A stretch of DNA of 64,000 nucleotides from Mycoplasmopsis anatis (GCF_900660655.1 NZ_LR215035.1:496001-560000), one strand, 5' to 3'. Counted from the first letter of the stretch, positions 45,103-60,972 are shown. A program made the numbers and translations. Notes: generated by a model not told the origin, from the letters alone.

Positions 45103-45300
45103 CGTATAGCCTATGTTTTTAGTATAAATTAGCATATATTAATTATATACTGTATGCGTTTTTTCTGACAAAAATAAGTATAAACTTACACGCACGATCG
45201 ATAAATATATATTCTCAAATAAAAATTAATAAAAAACAGAAACTAAACTAGGACACAAAAAGTTGACAAATAAATGTCAACTTTTTTTATTGGAGGAAAT

Positions 45301-45676
45301 ATGGGAAAACATTTATCTTCCAATCATTGATTCGAACTCATCAATGATTGGAATAATGGATTATCTAGAGAGATAATCCTTGAAAAATATATTAATTTTT
45401 CTGGGTACTGAAAGTTAAAAGCCAACGGGAAAGAACTTTTTTAGAACGTTAAAATATAGAGCAAAAGTTTATAATAAAGGTATGGAATACATTTTAACAA
45501 GCAAAAAACATCCTAGTGAGATGAAGAAACGTGGAAGACCCAGAAAAGAAAATAAAGATCAAGAAATTGATTGAAGTGATTTTAAGAGAGAAGAATTGAT
45601 AGAAATTGCTAAAAGATATGTTGAGATAACTAAAGACATGCCTAAAAGAGAGAAAACAAAAGAATCAAAGCATTAA
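45301..45676 (+). pseudogene. IS3 orfA, frameshifted
   Basis: It begins MGKHLSSNHWFELINDWNNG behind GGAGGAAAT but meets TAG at 45442-45444 after a run of six T. Removing one T joins it to a second frame: FRTLKYRAKVYNKGMEYILT to KREKTKESKH-stop (45674-45676). That second part is the usual orfA C-terminus with the GRPRKEN basic motif. A slippage mutation in the T run most likely inactivated it, unless the run is a programmed shift site. Confidence 0.7.
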
Positions 45677-46512
45677 CTAAAACACCAATTACTAAAATTT
45701 CTAAATTATTGAAGATTTCAAGACAATCTATTTATAATACAAGAAAAAGAGATTGTTCAACTAAAAAATGAAATTCTACAATACCTGAAAAATATAGAAA
45801 AGAGATTTTAGAAGCTAGAAGAAAACATAAAAATGCAGGCAGAGCTAAATTATCAAAAATCATGCAAAATGACTTTAATATAGTATTAAATGAAAGAACT
45901 TTAGGCAGATTTCTTAGCAAAAACAACTTAAATTCACAAATAAGAAAGCGTAGAAGAACAAAAGAAATAAAAGATATTAATTACATAGGAGAAGACTTAG
46001 TTAAAAGAGATTATAACGATTCTCAAAATCTCAACATTAAGTGTACTGATATAACATACTTGCCTGCTACAAAAGATGCAATCCAAAACCACGTTTATCT
46101 TTCTGTGATTATTGATCATAGATCTAAATTAGTTGAATCATTTCAACTATCTTTTTACAATGATCTTGACTTAGTTATGGATAATTTAAATAAAAATAAT
46201 TTTAATAATAAAACTTTTATAGTTCATTCGGACCATGGATTTCAATATACAAACGAAAGATTTATAGATAAAGTCAAATCATTGAATGAAAGAACTTCAT
46301 ACTCAAGAATTGGTAATAGTCTGGATAATAGAGAAGCAGAATATTGGTTCTCGGTGTTGAAAACTGAATTCATTAGAGATTTGAATGTAAGAAATTTAAC
46401 GTTAAAAATGTTAAATGATGAAATAAAAAAATTCATAAATTATTATAATAATGAAAGAATGCAATCAAATTTAAATTGAAAAACACCAAAGCAATTTGCA
46501 ATGATGTCTTAA
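45658..46512 (+). CDS. IS3-family transposase OrfB
   Basis: About 284 codons in the frame after orfA, starting near the A-rich AAAACAAAAG shift region and ending at TAA 46512. The helix-turn-helix part (LTKTPITKISKLLKISRQSI) precedes the rve domain. The DDE triad is visible: KCTDITYL, VHSDHGFQYT, and NREAEYWFSVLKTE. No own start codon is obvious, as expected for an OrfAB fusion made by ribosomal frameshifting. Because orfA is disrupted, transposition ability is doubtful. Confidence 0.85.
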
Positions 46513-46547
46513 AATAATTTTTTGTCAACTTTCGTTGTCCTAGTTTA

Positions 46548-46631
46548 TGCCGAGTGGTGAAATTGGCAGACATGCTAGGTTAAGGATCTAGTGGAGCGAT
46601 CCGTGCAAGTTCAAATCATGTCTTGGCACCA
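46548..46631 (+). tRNA. tRNA-Leu (anticodon AAG), possibly degenerate
   Basis: A class II leucine tRNA of 84 bases with acceptor TGCCGAG/CTTGGCA and encoded CCA. The anticodon arm CTAGG-TTAAGGA-TCTAG gives anticodon AAG. The T stem GCAAG/CATGT has an A-A mismatch. An IS3 element touches its first base, so its own promoter has been replaced; any promoter must lie in the IS end (TTAAAATAATTTTTTGTC). Function is uncertain. Confidence 0.8.
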
Positions 46632-46653
46632 TAAACGCTAGATTTTTTTTTTG

Positions 46654-47319
46654 CTAGCAAAAAATAGTTCTCTCCAATTTGTTATTAATTTCATAATAAT
46701 TGGGAAAAAGTTCTAGTAGTTTTGAATAAAAAACTTCATCATGATTACTTTTAGGGGTATAAAAATGTGCGATTTCATGATACACAACAGAATAAATTGC
46801 TTCAATATCATAATGACATAATTTTTTGCTAAATTCTATTTTTTTATTAAATCAAATTTTGCCGTAGGTTGATTTTCATTTATGATTAATAAAAATATCG
46901 TATTTATTTAGTTCTTGATCACCAAATTCAAGTATTTTCACTTTAATTAGTTCTAAGAGTTTTTCGATTGCAAAATTTTCTAAAACATCATAAATCTTTT
47001 CTTCATTTTTACAAGTTAAAACTTCGTTATATTCATTTCTTATTGAGATTATTTTTAATTGTGGAATGTATTTATAATAAATTTTTTTACCTAAAATAAC
47101 AATATATTCGTTAGTAAATTTTTTATAATATTCTTTTTCTTGGTAGTGTTTTACAAATTTTTTGAATTGCTTAATTTGGTTATATTCCTTAATTAATTCT
47201 TCGTTGTAATATATATCAACAATATTATTGTTTTTGCTACATGAATAGATAATTGTTTTTCGTTCAACATCATGTAAGTTTACTATCGTTTGTAATCTAT
47301 CTAAATTATCGTATCACAT
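46654..47319 (-). CDS. YgjP/DUF45-family zinc metallopeptidase-like protein
   Basis: A 221-residue protein starting MWYDNLDRLQ (TGA as Trp). The C-terminal third has the zinc-binding motif VVYHEIAHFYTPKSNHDEVFY near 175-195, preceded by YGKIWFNKKIEFSKKL, both typical of the YgjP-like (DUF45) family. The function of such proteins is poorly known; some lie next to restriction systems. It stands alone between tRNA-Leu and IS30 copy 3. Confidence 0.8.
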
Positions 47320-47378
47320 ATTATTATTATACTGAAAAGATTTAGTGCGTTAAATAAAAATTTAAATTAATAAAAAGT

Positions 47379-48808
47379 TGTAAAGTGGAAAAGTCATGCG
47401 AGTATTATTTTTATTTAAAGATCTTGAAGTACGATAGTGCTTCAATATTTATAATTATATTGCTTTTTTATATAAAAAAGCACACCAAAAGAATCGGTCA
47501 TGACCGATTTTAAATTTTTTTCAATATTATTTTGAGATAAGTAATAAATATTCGTTAATTCTATTGATTATTATTTGAATTTTTTCTTCTGAAAATTTGT
47601 TCATCGAAATTCCTTTAGCGATGTATCTTCTAATATGTCTGTGAATATTCTCTATAGAACCTTTTTGATATGAGCAATATGTATCACATTTGTATAAATT
47701 ATTTTGATTAATAACTTCGTGCAGCAACACATTCTCGGAGCCGTTGTCAATTGTTAAAGTTTTGATTTTTAATGCATTATTTTTAATAATTTTAATCAAT
47801 GCTTCCTTAACCGCTAATGAAGTCTTTAGCGACCTAACTGAATAAAGTCTTCTAGATTTTCTATCTAAGAGAGTAACTAAACAATACTTGTCCTCACGTT
47901 TACCAATAACTGTATCAAGTTCATAATGACCTTCCGTAGTTCTATTGTTAGCTTCCTCAGGTCTTTGATGAATCGGAATTGCATTTTTAAGAGAACTTTT
48001 TTGAGTTTTAAGAGTTCTCTTTCGGTATTTTCCTACCGAAAGAAATTGTAAAATATCTATAGATAATGAAAACTCATTTGACTTTAAGCACTTATATACA
48101 GTGCTTGTCGTAGGACAAGGACTATTAGAGTAATGTTTTTTAAATTTATTAACAATCGCTTTTGTAGAAACTTTTATAGCTCTTTTTGTAAAGTCCTTAC
48201 TAAATCGATTTTTTCTAAAATAGTTTACTTCATCATTTCAAAATCTAACAAAATCTTTTCATTTGTTTTGGATAGTTTTTGAGTGAAGTCTAGTTCTTTT
48301 TGACTTATTAAGATATTAAATGTTTAGCCAATAAATTAAAATCTATGTAGTTGACATAATTGATGTAGTGATTGCAACTATGACAGATTTTTTTGAATTT
48401 CTTTACAAAATCACCCTTATCAGTTGTTGAAATTTTCAACAACCTCTTAATAGTTTTTGGTTGAAATCTTACAATGTTAGAAACTTGAGAAATAGTTTTA
48501 TTTTGTAACATTAACCTTAAACATTCATTAAAATGAAGAATACTCATTTGATTTTCTTTCAAAAGTCTTGTTTTTATGACTTGCGAATGCAATAACCTAA
48601 TTTCTTCATCAGAATTCTTTATCAAATAATGATTGTTAGGAAGATGTTTTTGTTTAGTTTTTATACACGCAACTTTTTCAAGAGAATTTTTAATATTTGC
48701 TATAATCATATTGGGTCCTTTCTTATTTTTTTGCACAATATTATTTTACTAAAAGACCCAATAAATAAAAACAGTCATGCGCTAATGGTCGCATGACTTT
48801 TCTATTTT
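47379..48808 (-). mobile_element. IS30-family insertion sequence, copy 3 (damaged, no target duplication)
   Basis: About 1430 bp, closely related to copies 1 and 2. The left end TGTAAAGTGG is normal, but the right end stops at CTATTTT-GC and lacks the final ACG. The flanks (AATAAAAAGT on the left, ATATTTATATTT on the right) are not repeats of each other, unlike those of copies 1 and 2. This suggests recombination or deletion at one side. The right end interrupts the 3' end of the DUF31 gene. Confidence 0.88.
47527..48709 (-). pseudogene. IS30-family transposase, frameshifted (copy 3)
   Basis: It begins MIIANIKNSLEKVACIKTKQ like the other copies but breaks after NLLAKHLIS at TAA 48308-48310. 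The alignment with copies 1 and 2 shows one inserted base there (ATATCTTAATAAGTC against ATATTTTATAAATC). The rest of the gene continues in another frame to the normal end YLLLISK at 47527. It is therefore inactive unless complemented in trans. Confidence 0.9.
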
Positions 48809-50331
48809 GCATATTTATATTTGTATTTGCCATTCTTAAAATCATTTAAATAATTTTTTGAAATAAATGTATCTTTATCTGGATGAATTTCACTAAATGA
48901 TTTTAAATATCAATTCTTTTGATTACTATAACCACCAAAAATTAAGTTATATCCTTCGATTATAAAGTCATCATAAAGAGTATAGTTAATATCTTTTTCA
49001 TTAATGAATTTTTTAAATCTATCAATCTCACTTCATCATAATGGTATTCATAAGCCCATTTGGTCATCATAATCAGCATATTTTATAATTGGATATTCTC
49101 CAATATAAGCCAGCGAACCACTACTTCCAGCTCCATAAGCTGTATTATTTATCCCTATAGCTGTTGAAATATCAACAAATTTTTTATCTTTGATATTAAT
49201 TATACTTTCATTATTTGTTAAAAATCTGTTATAGATAAAAGGTTTTTTAAGTTGTTTATTTTCTTCAAAATTTCATGACAAGTATGATTGTAATCCTTCT
49301 AAAACCTTAACTTTATTTTCTTCTTCATATAAAAATGTATCGCTAGCTTTTAATTTTTGAAACTTATATTGATTAGAATAAGGAAAATACGAATCTAATG
49401 GGAGATAATTTAAATCATTATATCTGTAATGACTAAAATCTATTCAATCGATTCTAGTAAATTTTTTGGCTTGTTCGGCATTATCGAATTTTACTTCAAC
49501 AATCGCTAAATCAATAAATTCTTCTAAATCATCTTCGTAATTCTCAACATGAAGCTTTTCCTTAAACTTATTAAGATTGCTATCGAATATATCAAAACCC
49601 ATAAACACAACTTTAGGAGTTTGAGTTATTTTATCGGTGTATAATCTGTTATATAGAGTAAATTTTGAATCTTGTTTTGCTTTTGTAAAGAATGATTGAT
49701 ATTTATAATAATTATTAGAATTTCAATAATTGTTTAATGTATGTATATTTGTTAACATATATCATGTTAATGGATAATCTTCGTTGTTATTTATTAAGTA
49801 ATCGATAAATACTCCGTTTGCACTAGAAGTATATTCGCCATTATCCACTGTAAACATAACTTGATTTTTTCTATATTTATTATATTCACCAGATAAACCA
49901 TTTTCAAAAGTTATTTCGTTTTCCAATAAACTAATTCTTGATTTTTTTAATCCTTTAATGATCAAAATAGCTTTTTCTTTTTCTTTACTAAAAAAACCTT
50001 TAGGTATTAATAAACCTAAAATAGCACAACCTTGTGAATCGTAGGGTCTTACCATCGATAATTCTACATCTTGCGAAAATTCAATTAATTCGTTTAAGTT
50101 GTTTTTATTAATTTCTGAAGGTAATGTATTTTGAATTTTTTCTTCATTTCGTTTATATTTAATTGGAAATTCTGCTAAATAACCTTTTTTATTAGGTAAA
50201 GTGCCAAAACTATCTTGAGGATATTTTTTGGGTAAATTTGTAACTATTCCGTAAGTAATACCAACTATAGAAGAAACCCCTATTACACTAAATAGAATGA
50301 TATTTGATTTTTTTAAACGCTTATTTTTCAT
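48802..50331 (-). CDS. DUF31-family serine peptidase (mycoplasma Ig-protease-like)
   Basis: A 509-residue exported protein. The N-terminal hydrophobic segment (about 12-32) is a signal or anchor. A trypsin-like triad can be read: His197 in YMLTNIHTLN, Asp274 in EFIDLAIVEV, and Ser404 in GAGSSGSLAY. These are the DUF31 motifs shared by mycoplasma immunoglobulin proteases (MIP), though this protein is shorter. IS30 copy 3 removed the natural TAA, so the reading frame now ends YAK at TAG 48802-48804, inside the IS terminal repeat. AAAGGAT precedes the ATG, which overlaps the upstream gene by 11 bp. Confidence 0.83.
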
Positions 50332-51865
50332 ATATATCCTTTATTTTATGTCCGAAGTTAAACTCATTACCAGGTGAAAGTCATTCTCAATATTTCGAAG
50401 GTATTTTAGCAGGATCTGGATAGTCCATCATTTGTTTAGCTATATATAAATCCGGAAATGAAAATCATCTATCCGTAACCATCCAAACTATTCCATGATT
50501 AAAATACTCTGACTTTCTAGCGGCTATTTTAATCATTTCTTTTCTATTATTTTTTCATTGAAATTCTCAATCATTTAATCCATGATCGTGCATATTTTCA
50601 TAAATTGTAAATCCGTTTCTTTGAGGGATTATATTAATTAAAGCATCAGTAATTAAAAATAAAGTTGCAGCAATTTGAGCTGGTGGGAATGATATACCTG
50701 AAATTAATAAAGAAGATGCAAGAACTCTCATAGTACTTAAGAACATCTTATTTACATCTTTAAGATTTAGGTGATTGTGTGCAAATAAATCCTTGTTAAA
50801 ATCTATAAAACTTATGTTAAATTTTATAGCTTCTATTGCAATCGAGAGGTAAGTTAATGATTTTAGTGTATTTTGTACTCACTTTGTATTAGAAATAAAA
50901 TTTTTTATTGCTGAAATGTTATTTTTTAACATTTCAGATTTAAAATCAACTAGAGAATCTTGCAGTATTTTCATATCCTTAAAAACTTCTGAAGATAATA
51001 TTTCATTTGATGCCTTTGAAGTTTGTTCTAAGAATTTGCCAATTTTGTCTACTATACCACTAGCTTCAGTAAGTGTTTTTGCATTAGATAAACTTCTTAA
51101 ATAATTAATTAAATTTTTTGTTTTAGAAACGAATTTAACGCTATTAGTATATTTTTTAAAGTCTTTTTGAAAAAATTTAATTGCTCTTTCTATTCAATTT
51201 GAGCGTTCTTCAACTTTTTCGATTCAGGCATCAAAATTTAATAAATCTTCCGTTTCTATGTCAGTATTTATTTCTTCCATATTTTCACTTGCTAAATTAA
51301 AAACTTCACTCAGTACTCTTTGATTGTCCCACATGAAATAGGTTCAGTCAGTACCTCAAGTTGAGTCAAAAGTGTATCCTCCATTAAGTCCAACAACCAT
51401 AACTGGATAACCCTTAAAATAAACATTAGTATTTTCACTTAATTGTAAATAATCATTACTACTTTTGCTTGTTCCATAATCAATAGTTTTATCAGTTCTT
51501 AAAACTTGCCTTTTATTTTTCAATATAAACTTATTTAAAACTTCATAACTTAAAACTAATGATTCTTCATCATTTAATTTTAATTCTGAAATTTTTTTAC
51601 TAATATTTGAATATGAATCATCATAATTTAATTTTTTAATAAAATCATCAACTTCAGAGTTATTTTTTAGTTTTTCAAAAATGTTAGACACTTTTTTATC
51701 TCCTAGTTTTTCCACTGATTTTTTTGTTTCTTCGGGGTATCTAATCCAATTTAATATTGTAATTTTGTTACCTTGGTCTGACAAAAAAGTAGTTGAAATT
51801 GATAAATTGCAAGCTAATGTTAATGAAGATAATGCGATGGGTAATACATTTTTTTTAAATTTCAT
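50321..51865 (-). CDS. Predicted lipoprotein partner of the DUF31 peptidase
   Basis: A 514-residue exported protein. The N-terminus MKFKKNVLPIALSSLTLACN is a signal peptide with a possible lipobox (TLAC). The middle (about 180-330) is predicted helical and charged. A hydrophobic segment is present (VLASSLLISGISFPPAQIAA). Trp and aromatic residues are abundant near the C-terminus (KYWEWLSPGN). I recognise no family. The gene overlaps the peptidase gene by 11 bp, so the two are translated together; this recalls the MIB-MIP order (binding protein, then protease), but the sizes differ and homology is not shown. Confidence 0.75.
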
Positions 51866-51894
51866 TCTATAACTCCTATCAAATATTTATATTG

Positions 51895-51923
51895 ATTTTA
51901 TCATATAAATACAGGACAAACAA
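51895..51923 (-). promoter_or_regulatory. Promoter of the lipoprotein-DUF31 pair
   Basis: On the minus strand TTGTTT (51918-51923) and TAAAAT (51895-51900) are spaced by 17 bases, about 30 bases before the ATG at 51865. In 51924-52144 I see no gene or clear structure. Confidence 0.5.
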
Positions 51924-52144
51924 AATAAATAAGACTTAATATAAAAGTTTAAATTACTAATTTTAAATATTAAATATCATTAGAATACAAATTTAAAATT
52001 TTTCTTACAGGCAATCGGCGAATTTAATAAATCAATAAGGGTAATTTAGTGACTAATTAAGGATGTGAAACAATAAAAAACAGTCTTAAAAATTATTTAA
52101 TGAAGGGTATATTAAAAGACATGGAAAGCTAAGTCAATTTTTTA

Positions 52145-52172
52145 TATTAAAAAATAGCAATATATGCTATTT
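52145..52172 (-). terminator. Terminator of the cysteine-rich gene
   Basis: On the minus strand AAAATAGCA and TGCTATTTT pair and are followed by TTAATAT. The hairpin includes the stop codon region of the cysteine-rich gene. Confidence 0.6.
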
Positions 52173-52499
52173 TAAACAACTGTTTTTTGAATCACAACTG
52201 CAATCATCACATTTGCAATCTTTTTTAACATCACAACCAGCTACTAAATCACATTCTTTTTTACATTTGTCATCACATGACTTACAGTCTTGATTGGGGT
52301 CGCAACATTCTTTTAAGTTACAATTTTTTTCGCAATATGACTTTGTTGAACAATTAGACATTTTAGTTTCGCATGTTTTTTCTTTGTCTTTTAAGTCAAC
52401 ATTTTTGTTGCAAGATGTTTTGCTTGCACAAACTTTATCTTTTGTACAAGCTGTTTGAGTATCACAAGTTGTTTTTTCTTTATTAGATTTACAATTCAT
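52167..52499 (-). CDS. Cysteine-rich small protein (metallothionein-like composition)
   Basis: A 110-residue protein with 21 cysteines, about 19%, plus many Lys and Asp and almost no hydrophobic residues. The spacing is irregular: CxxxxxC, CC, CxxC and CKCDDCSCD near the end. It has no signal peptide and no Trp. GAAAGGAAT lies 14 bases before the ATG, a TATAAT box (52528-52533) lies about 30 bases upstream, and a terminator hairpin follows, so it looks like a genuine monocistronic gene. I do not recognise a family. Metal or redox binding is the natural guess from composition. Confidence 0.7.
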   Translation of the reverse strand: MNCKSNKEKTTCDTQTACTKDKVCASKTSCNKNVDLKDKEKTCETKMSNCSTKSYCEKNCNLKECCDPNQDCKSCDDKCKKECDLVAGCDVKKDCKCDDCSCDSKNSCLK

Positions 52500-52527
52500 A
52501 TTAATATTTTTAATTCCTTTCGAAATT

Positions 52528-52533
52528 ATTATA
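52528..52533 (-). promoter_or_regulatory. -10 box of the cysteine-rich gene
   Basis: TATAAT on the minus strand, with TTGTAA about 19 bases upstream as a possible -35. It lies between the rpoC terminator and the cysteine-rich gene. Confidence 0.5.
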
Positions 52534-52621
52534 ATGCTTTTTTTATTATTTTTTACAAAAAATCAATTTTTTATCAAAATTTTAGTGTTTTTACAACTTT
52601 TTTGTTTTTGCTAAATTATTT

Positions 52622-52657
52622 TTAAAAAAATAAGCCAACTAAAACTGACTTATTTTG
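52622..52657 (-). terminator. Terminator of rpoB-rpoC
   Basis: On the minus strand AAATAAGTCA and TGGCTTATTT pair (one G-T) and are followed by TTTTAAAAA, 7 bases after the rpoC stop codon. Confidence 0.85.
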
Positions 52658-52663
52658 CTTATT

Positions 52664-57083
<4,420 letters not shown>

Positions 57084-57091
<8 letters not shown>

Positions 57092-60000
57092 TATCTACCT
57101 CTCCTGATTCTAGGTATTGGAAGATATCATCATCTTCATCTTCACTATTTTTATCTTTAAGAGTTAATTTCATTCCTAATCCTCTAAGTTCATAACTGAG
57201 AACATTAAATGATTCAGGTGTACCTGGTTTAGGTAATTCTCTACCGCTAGCTAAAGCGCTGTAAAGTAAGTTTCTTCCAGAGATATCATCAGATTTATAT
57301 GTTAAGATCTCTTGTAAAACATTAGTTGCTCCATAAGCTTCAATAGCTCATGTTTCCATTTCCCCAAATCTTTGTCCCCCGTTTTGGCTTTTTCCTCCAA
57401 GAGGTTGTTGTGTGATTAATGAGTATGGTCCTACACTACGACCATGCATTTTATCATCAACCATGTGGTTAAGTTTAAGCATATACATAACCCCAACAGA
57501 AACAGGATTATCAAATTTTTCACCAGTAACTGGATCAATTAAAATTTGTTTTCCTGTTTTTGGAAGTCCTGCTTCTTCAAGAGCATTTTCAATATCTTGT
57601 TTCTTAACTCCATCAAATGAAGGTGTAACAAATTTAACACCAAGTTTACGTGCAGCCATTCCAAGGTGTAACTCAAGAACTTGACCTATATTCATACGTG
57701 AAGGTACCCCTTGAGGGTTAAGCATAATATCAACTGGTGTACCATCTTCAAGGTGTGGCATATCTTCTTCAGGTAAAACTATGGAAATAACACCTTTGTT
57801 CCCGTGGCGACCAGCCATCTTGTCACCAACTTTGATTTTTCTCTTTTGAGCAATTGACACCTTAACAATTTTGTCAATTCCATCTTCTAGAACATCGCCA
57901 AGTTCTCTACTTAAAACTTCAACACCAATAACAGTACCGTTGTGACCATTTTTAACCTTTAATGATGTATCTCTATCACTAGATGGTCTTTGTTGAAGAA
58001 TAGCCATCAATAATTTTTCCTCTTGTGTTGGGTTTTCTTCACCTTTAGGACTTACCCGACCAACAAGAACATCACCTGGTACAACTTCAGAACCTACTCT
58101 AACAATACCGTTTTCGTCTAAGTTTCTAATTGAATATTTTGATACATTAGGAATTGAAGCTGTTAATTTATCATCACCAGCTTTACTATTTCTAAATTGA
58201 ATAGTTTGTTCTTCGATATGGATCGATGTATAAACATCATCTTTAACTAGTTTTTCATTTAAGATGATAGCATCCTCATAGTTATAACCGTTTCATGTTG
58301 TAAAAGCGACTAAAACGTTTTTACCTAAAGCTAATTCACCATTTTTGAATGATGAACCATCAACTATTAATTCACCCTCTTCAACTTTATCACCTAATTT
58401 AACGATAGGGATTTGGTTAATAACTGTTCCTTGGTTAGATCTTTCAAAATTTCTTAAAACATACTTGTCTGTTGTACCTTTATCGTTTTTAATGTGAATT
58501 TTTTGTGAGTCAACATAAATAACTTCACCAGCGTTTTTAGCAACTAAATTGTATGCTGAATATTTAGCAATATCACCTTCAATACCTGTCGCAACATATG
58601 GAGCTTCAGTTTGAAGAAGAGGCACTGCTTGACGTTGCATGTTTGAACCCATAAGTGCACGGTTAGCATCGTCGTTTTCTAAGAATGGAATAGCACCAGC
58701 AGCTACTGATACCATTTGTTTTGATGAAACCTCGATAAAATCAACTTCACTTGGTTTATCAATAACATAATTATAGTTATGTCTAATTGTGATTAATTCA
58801 TCCACAATTTTGTTGTTTTCGTCAACAGTTACAGAAGATTGAGAGAATTTATACCCAATTTCCTCTGATGCTGTTAAATATCTAACGTCATTATAGTCAA
58901 TAACACCATTGTTAACTTTGAAATAAGGAGTTTGTAAGAATCCCATTTCATTAACTTTTGCATATGTTGCATAGTTCAAGATAAGACCGATGTTTGGACC
59001 TTCTGGAGTTTCGATTGGACAAATTCTTCCGTAGTGAGTTGAATGAACGTCACGAACCTCAAACTGAGCTGTATCACGATTAAGTCCACCAGGTCCAAGA
59101 GAAGTAACACGACGTTTGTTAGATACTTCTGCTAATGGATTGATTTGGTCCATAAATTGTGAGAGTTTAGATGAGTTAAAGAATGTCTTCATTTGATTTG
59201 TTATTAATTTGTTGTTTGTAACATTTTTAGCCGTTACTTTTTCAGGTTCTTTAGCTCCCATTCTTTCACGAGTGGTCTTTTCAAGTTTTGATAAAGCCAC
59301 ATTTAATTGGTTAGCTAATAATTCTCCTACAGAAACAATTCTTTTATTAACCATTGAGTCTGGATCATCGTCAGTACCTATATCGTCAATTAAGTTGAAA
59401 TAGTAACTAATTGCTGCAACGATATCAGAAATTAATAAGTGTTGTTCATCGGAGCGTTGGTCATTCCCAATAACAAGTATTGGTTCTTTGTTTTCATCTT
59501 CCATGCTCTTTCTGTTTGGATATATTTTAACTTTTGAAATTTTAATTCTTTTAGCAAGAGATTTGTTTTGAGGAGTAATTAAGTTATAGTAAACTAAATC
59601 AGGATTTACATTTTCAATATAATCCATTGCTACAATTTTTTCTTTAAATGATTTATTAATTTCTAAGGCTATTTCATGTGTTATGAATGTACCTTCAGTA
59701 AATAGCACTTCCCCATTTTTAGCTTTTATATCTTCGGCTAAATAAGTACCAATAATACGATCAACCACACTTAATTTGTTATTTAACATGTAACGCCCGG
59801 TAGCTGAAAGGTTGTAACGCTTTTTATCAAATAAAATATTTGGAATTAATGATTTTTTAGCATCAACAGAAATACGATCACCTTTTCTAAGTCATCTGAA
59901 TAATTCTTCTTGACACATATCAATCATTTCTTCATCAGTTATTCCTGGAGTGTTGATTAATTTGTCTCTATTTAATGTTTCAAGTAACTCTTCACTTGAA

Positions 60001-60683
60001 CCGAATAACTTTTTAATTGTTTCAGGCATAATTCCTAAAGCAACTAAGAAAGTTGATAATGCAACGTTTTTGTTTTTGTCTATTTTAATTTTTACTGTGT
60101 CAATATTTGATGATGTAATTTTATGTGAAATTTCAACCCATGAACCAATTCTAGGTAAAATTTCTAACTTGTTAAATAGATCATCAGATTGTTTGTTACG
60201 AACACCTCTACCAAAGTATGCACCAGGTGATCTAATCAACTGACTAACAACAACTTTTTCTGAACCGTTAATAATAAAACTTCCACCACTAGTCATTAAA
60301 GGAATTTCACCAAGAAGAACTTCATCTTCTTTAACTTCCCCTGTGCTTGTAATTTCACGTTTTAATGTTGCATAAACTTTTGCAGAAAAGTTAATTCCTT
60401 TAGCTTTACACTTTCTAATTTCCTCACCTTCGCTGGTTATTTTTTTGTAAGGATAAGAAATTCTTAAACTTTTCTTGACATAGTCAAGTTTAACTTTTTT
60501 ATCAGCTGCTTCAATTGGATAGTGTTCCAATAAAGCTTCTTCAATATTACTTTTTAAGAAATTATCAAAGCTATCTTTACTAGTTGATAAGATATTAAAA
60601 ACAGGAAGAGATCTTTTGGTTACCGAGTAATCTCTTCTTTGAGTATTTTTTCCGAATGTACTAATTCTGTAATTTTGATCCAT
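57084..60683 (-). CDS. rpoB: RNA polymerase subunit beta
   Basis: A 1199-residue core subunit. The rifampicin-binding region reads [20 protein letters not shown] then RVTSLGPGG; compared with E. coli, Asn stands at position 526 (His) and Thr at 531 (Ser), changes consistent with natural rifampicin resistance in mollicutes. [20 protein letters not shown] and RHGNKGVIS (catalytic region) are standard. AAGGAG precedes ATG 60683. It is translationally coupled to rpoC. Confidence 0.98.
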
Positions 60684-60708
60684 CTTCGCTCCTTATTATA
60701 AAATGCAT

Positions 60709-60736
60709 TAAAAAAGTATTAAAAAATACTTTATTT
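60709..60736 (-). promoter_or_regulatory. Hairpin with T run in the rpoB leader
   Basis: On the minus strand AAAGTATT-TTTT-AATACTTTT is followed by TTAATG, 25 bases before the rpoB ATG. It resembles a weak terminator or attenuator between rplL and rpoB. The stem is AT-only, so it may not be stable. Confidence 0.35.
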
Positions 60737-60972
60737 TTAAAATACATATAAAGCATATAAATGATATCAAAATAGTCTTTTTTTTAAAGTAAAAAAATAA
60801 GTAATTTTTAACCTATTTTTAAGTGTTTTTTAGATTTTGTTTGGAGTATTAAAATAACAATTTTTACCTTATCTTTTAGTTAAAAAATTAAAAATACAGG
60901 TGATTATAATCACAAATTTAAACGATTGTTTTTCTTTATTTACACATAATTACACAAAATTTAATAATTAAT
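60737..60972 (-). other. Intergenic spacer between rplL and rpoB
   Basis: An extremely AT-rich spacer with no gene. It probably contains the rpoB promoter, but several TATAAT-like strings exist and none has a convincing -35 partner, so I do not choose one. Confidence 0.4.

Larger units (their letters stand above)
45244..46547 (+). mobile_element. IS3-family (IS150 group) insertion sequence
   Basis: A 1304-bp element with ends TAAACTAGGACA...GTTGACAA and, inward from the right, TAAACTAGGACAACG...GTTGACAA. It carries orfA and orfB in shifted frames. No matching short target duplication is visible: the left flank ends ...CAGAAAC and the right flank is the first base of tRNA-Leu. It therefore abuts the mature 5' end of the tRNA exactly. 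Confidence 0.88.

Noticed and set aside
50321-51865. Naming the lipoprotein as MIB (mycoplasma Ig-binding protein)
   Set aside because: Only gene order supports it; size and visible motifs do not, so the name would be a guess.
60695-60700. TATAAT as the rpoB promoter
   Set aside because: It is only 12 bases before the ATG and would remove the ribosome-binding site from the transcript.
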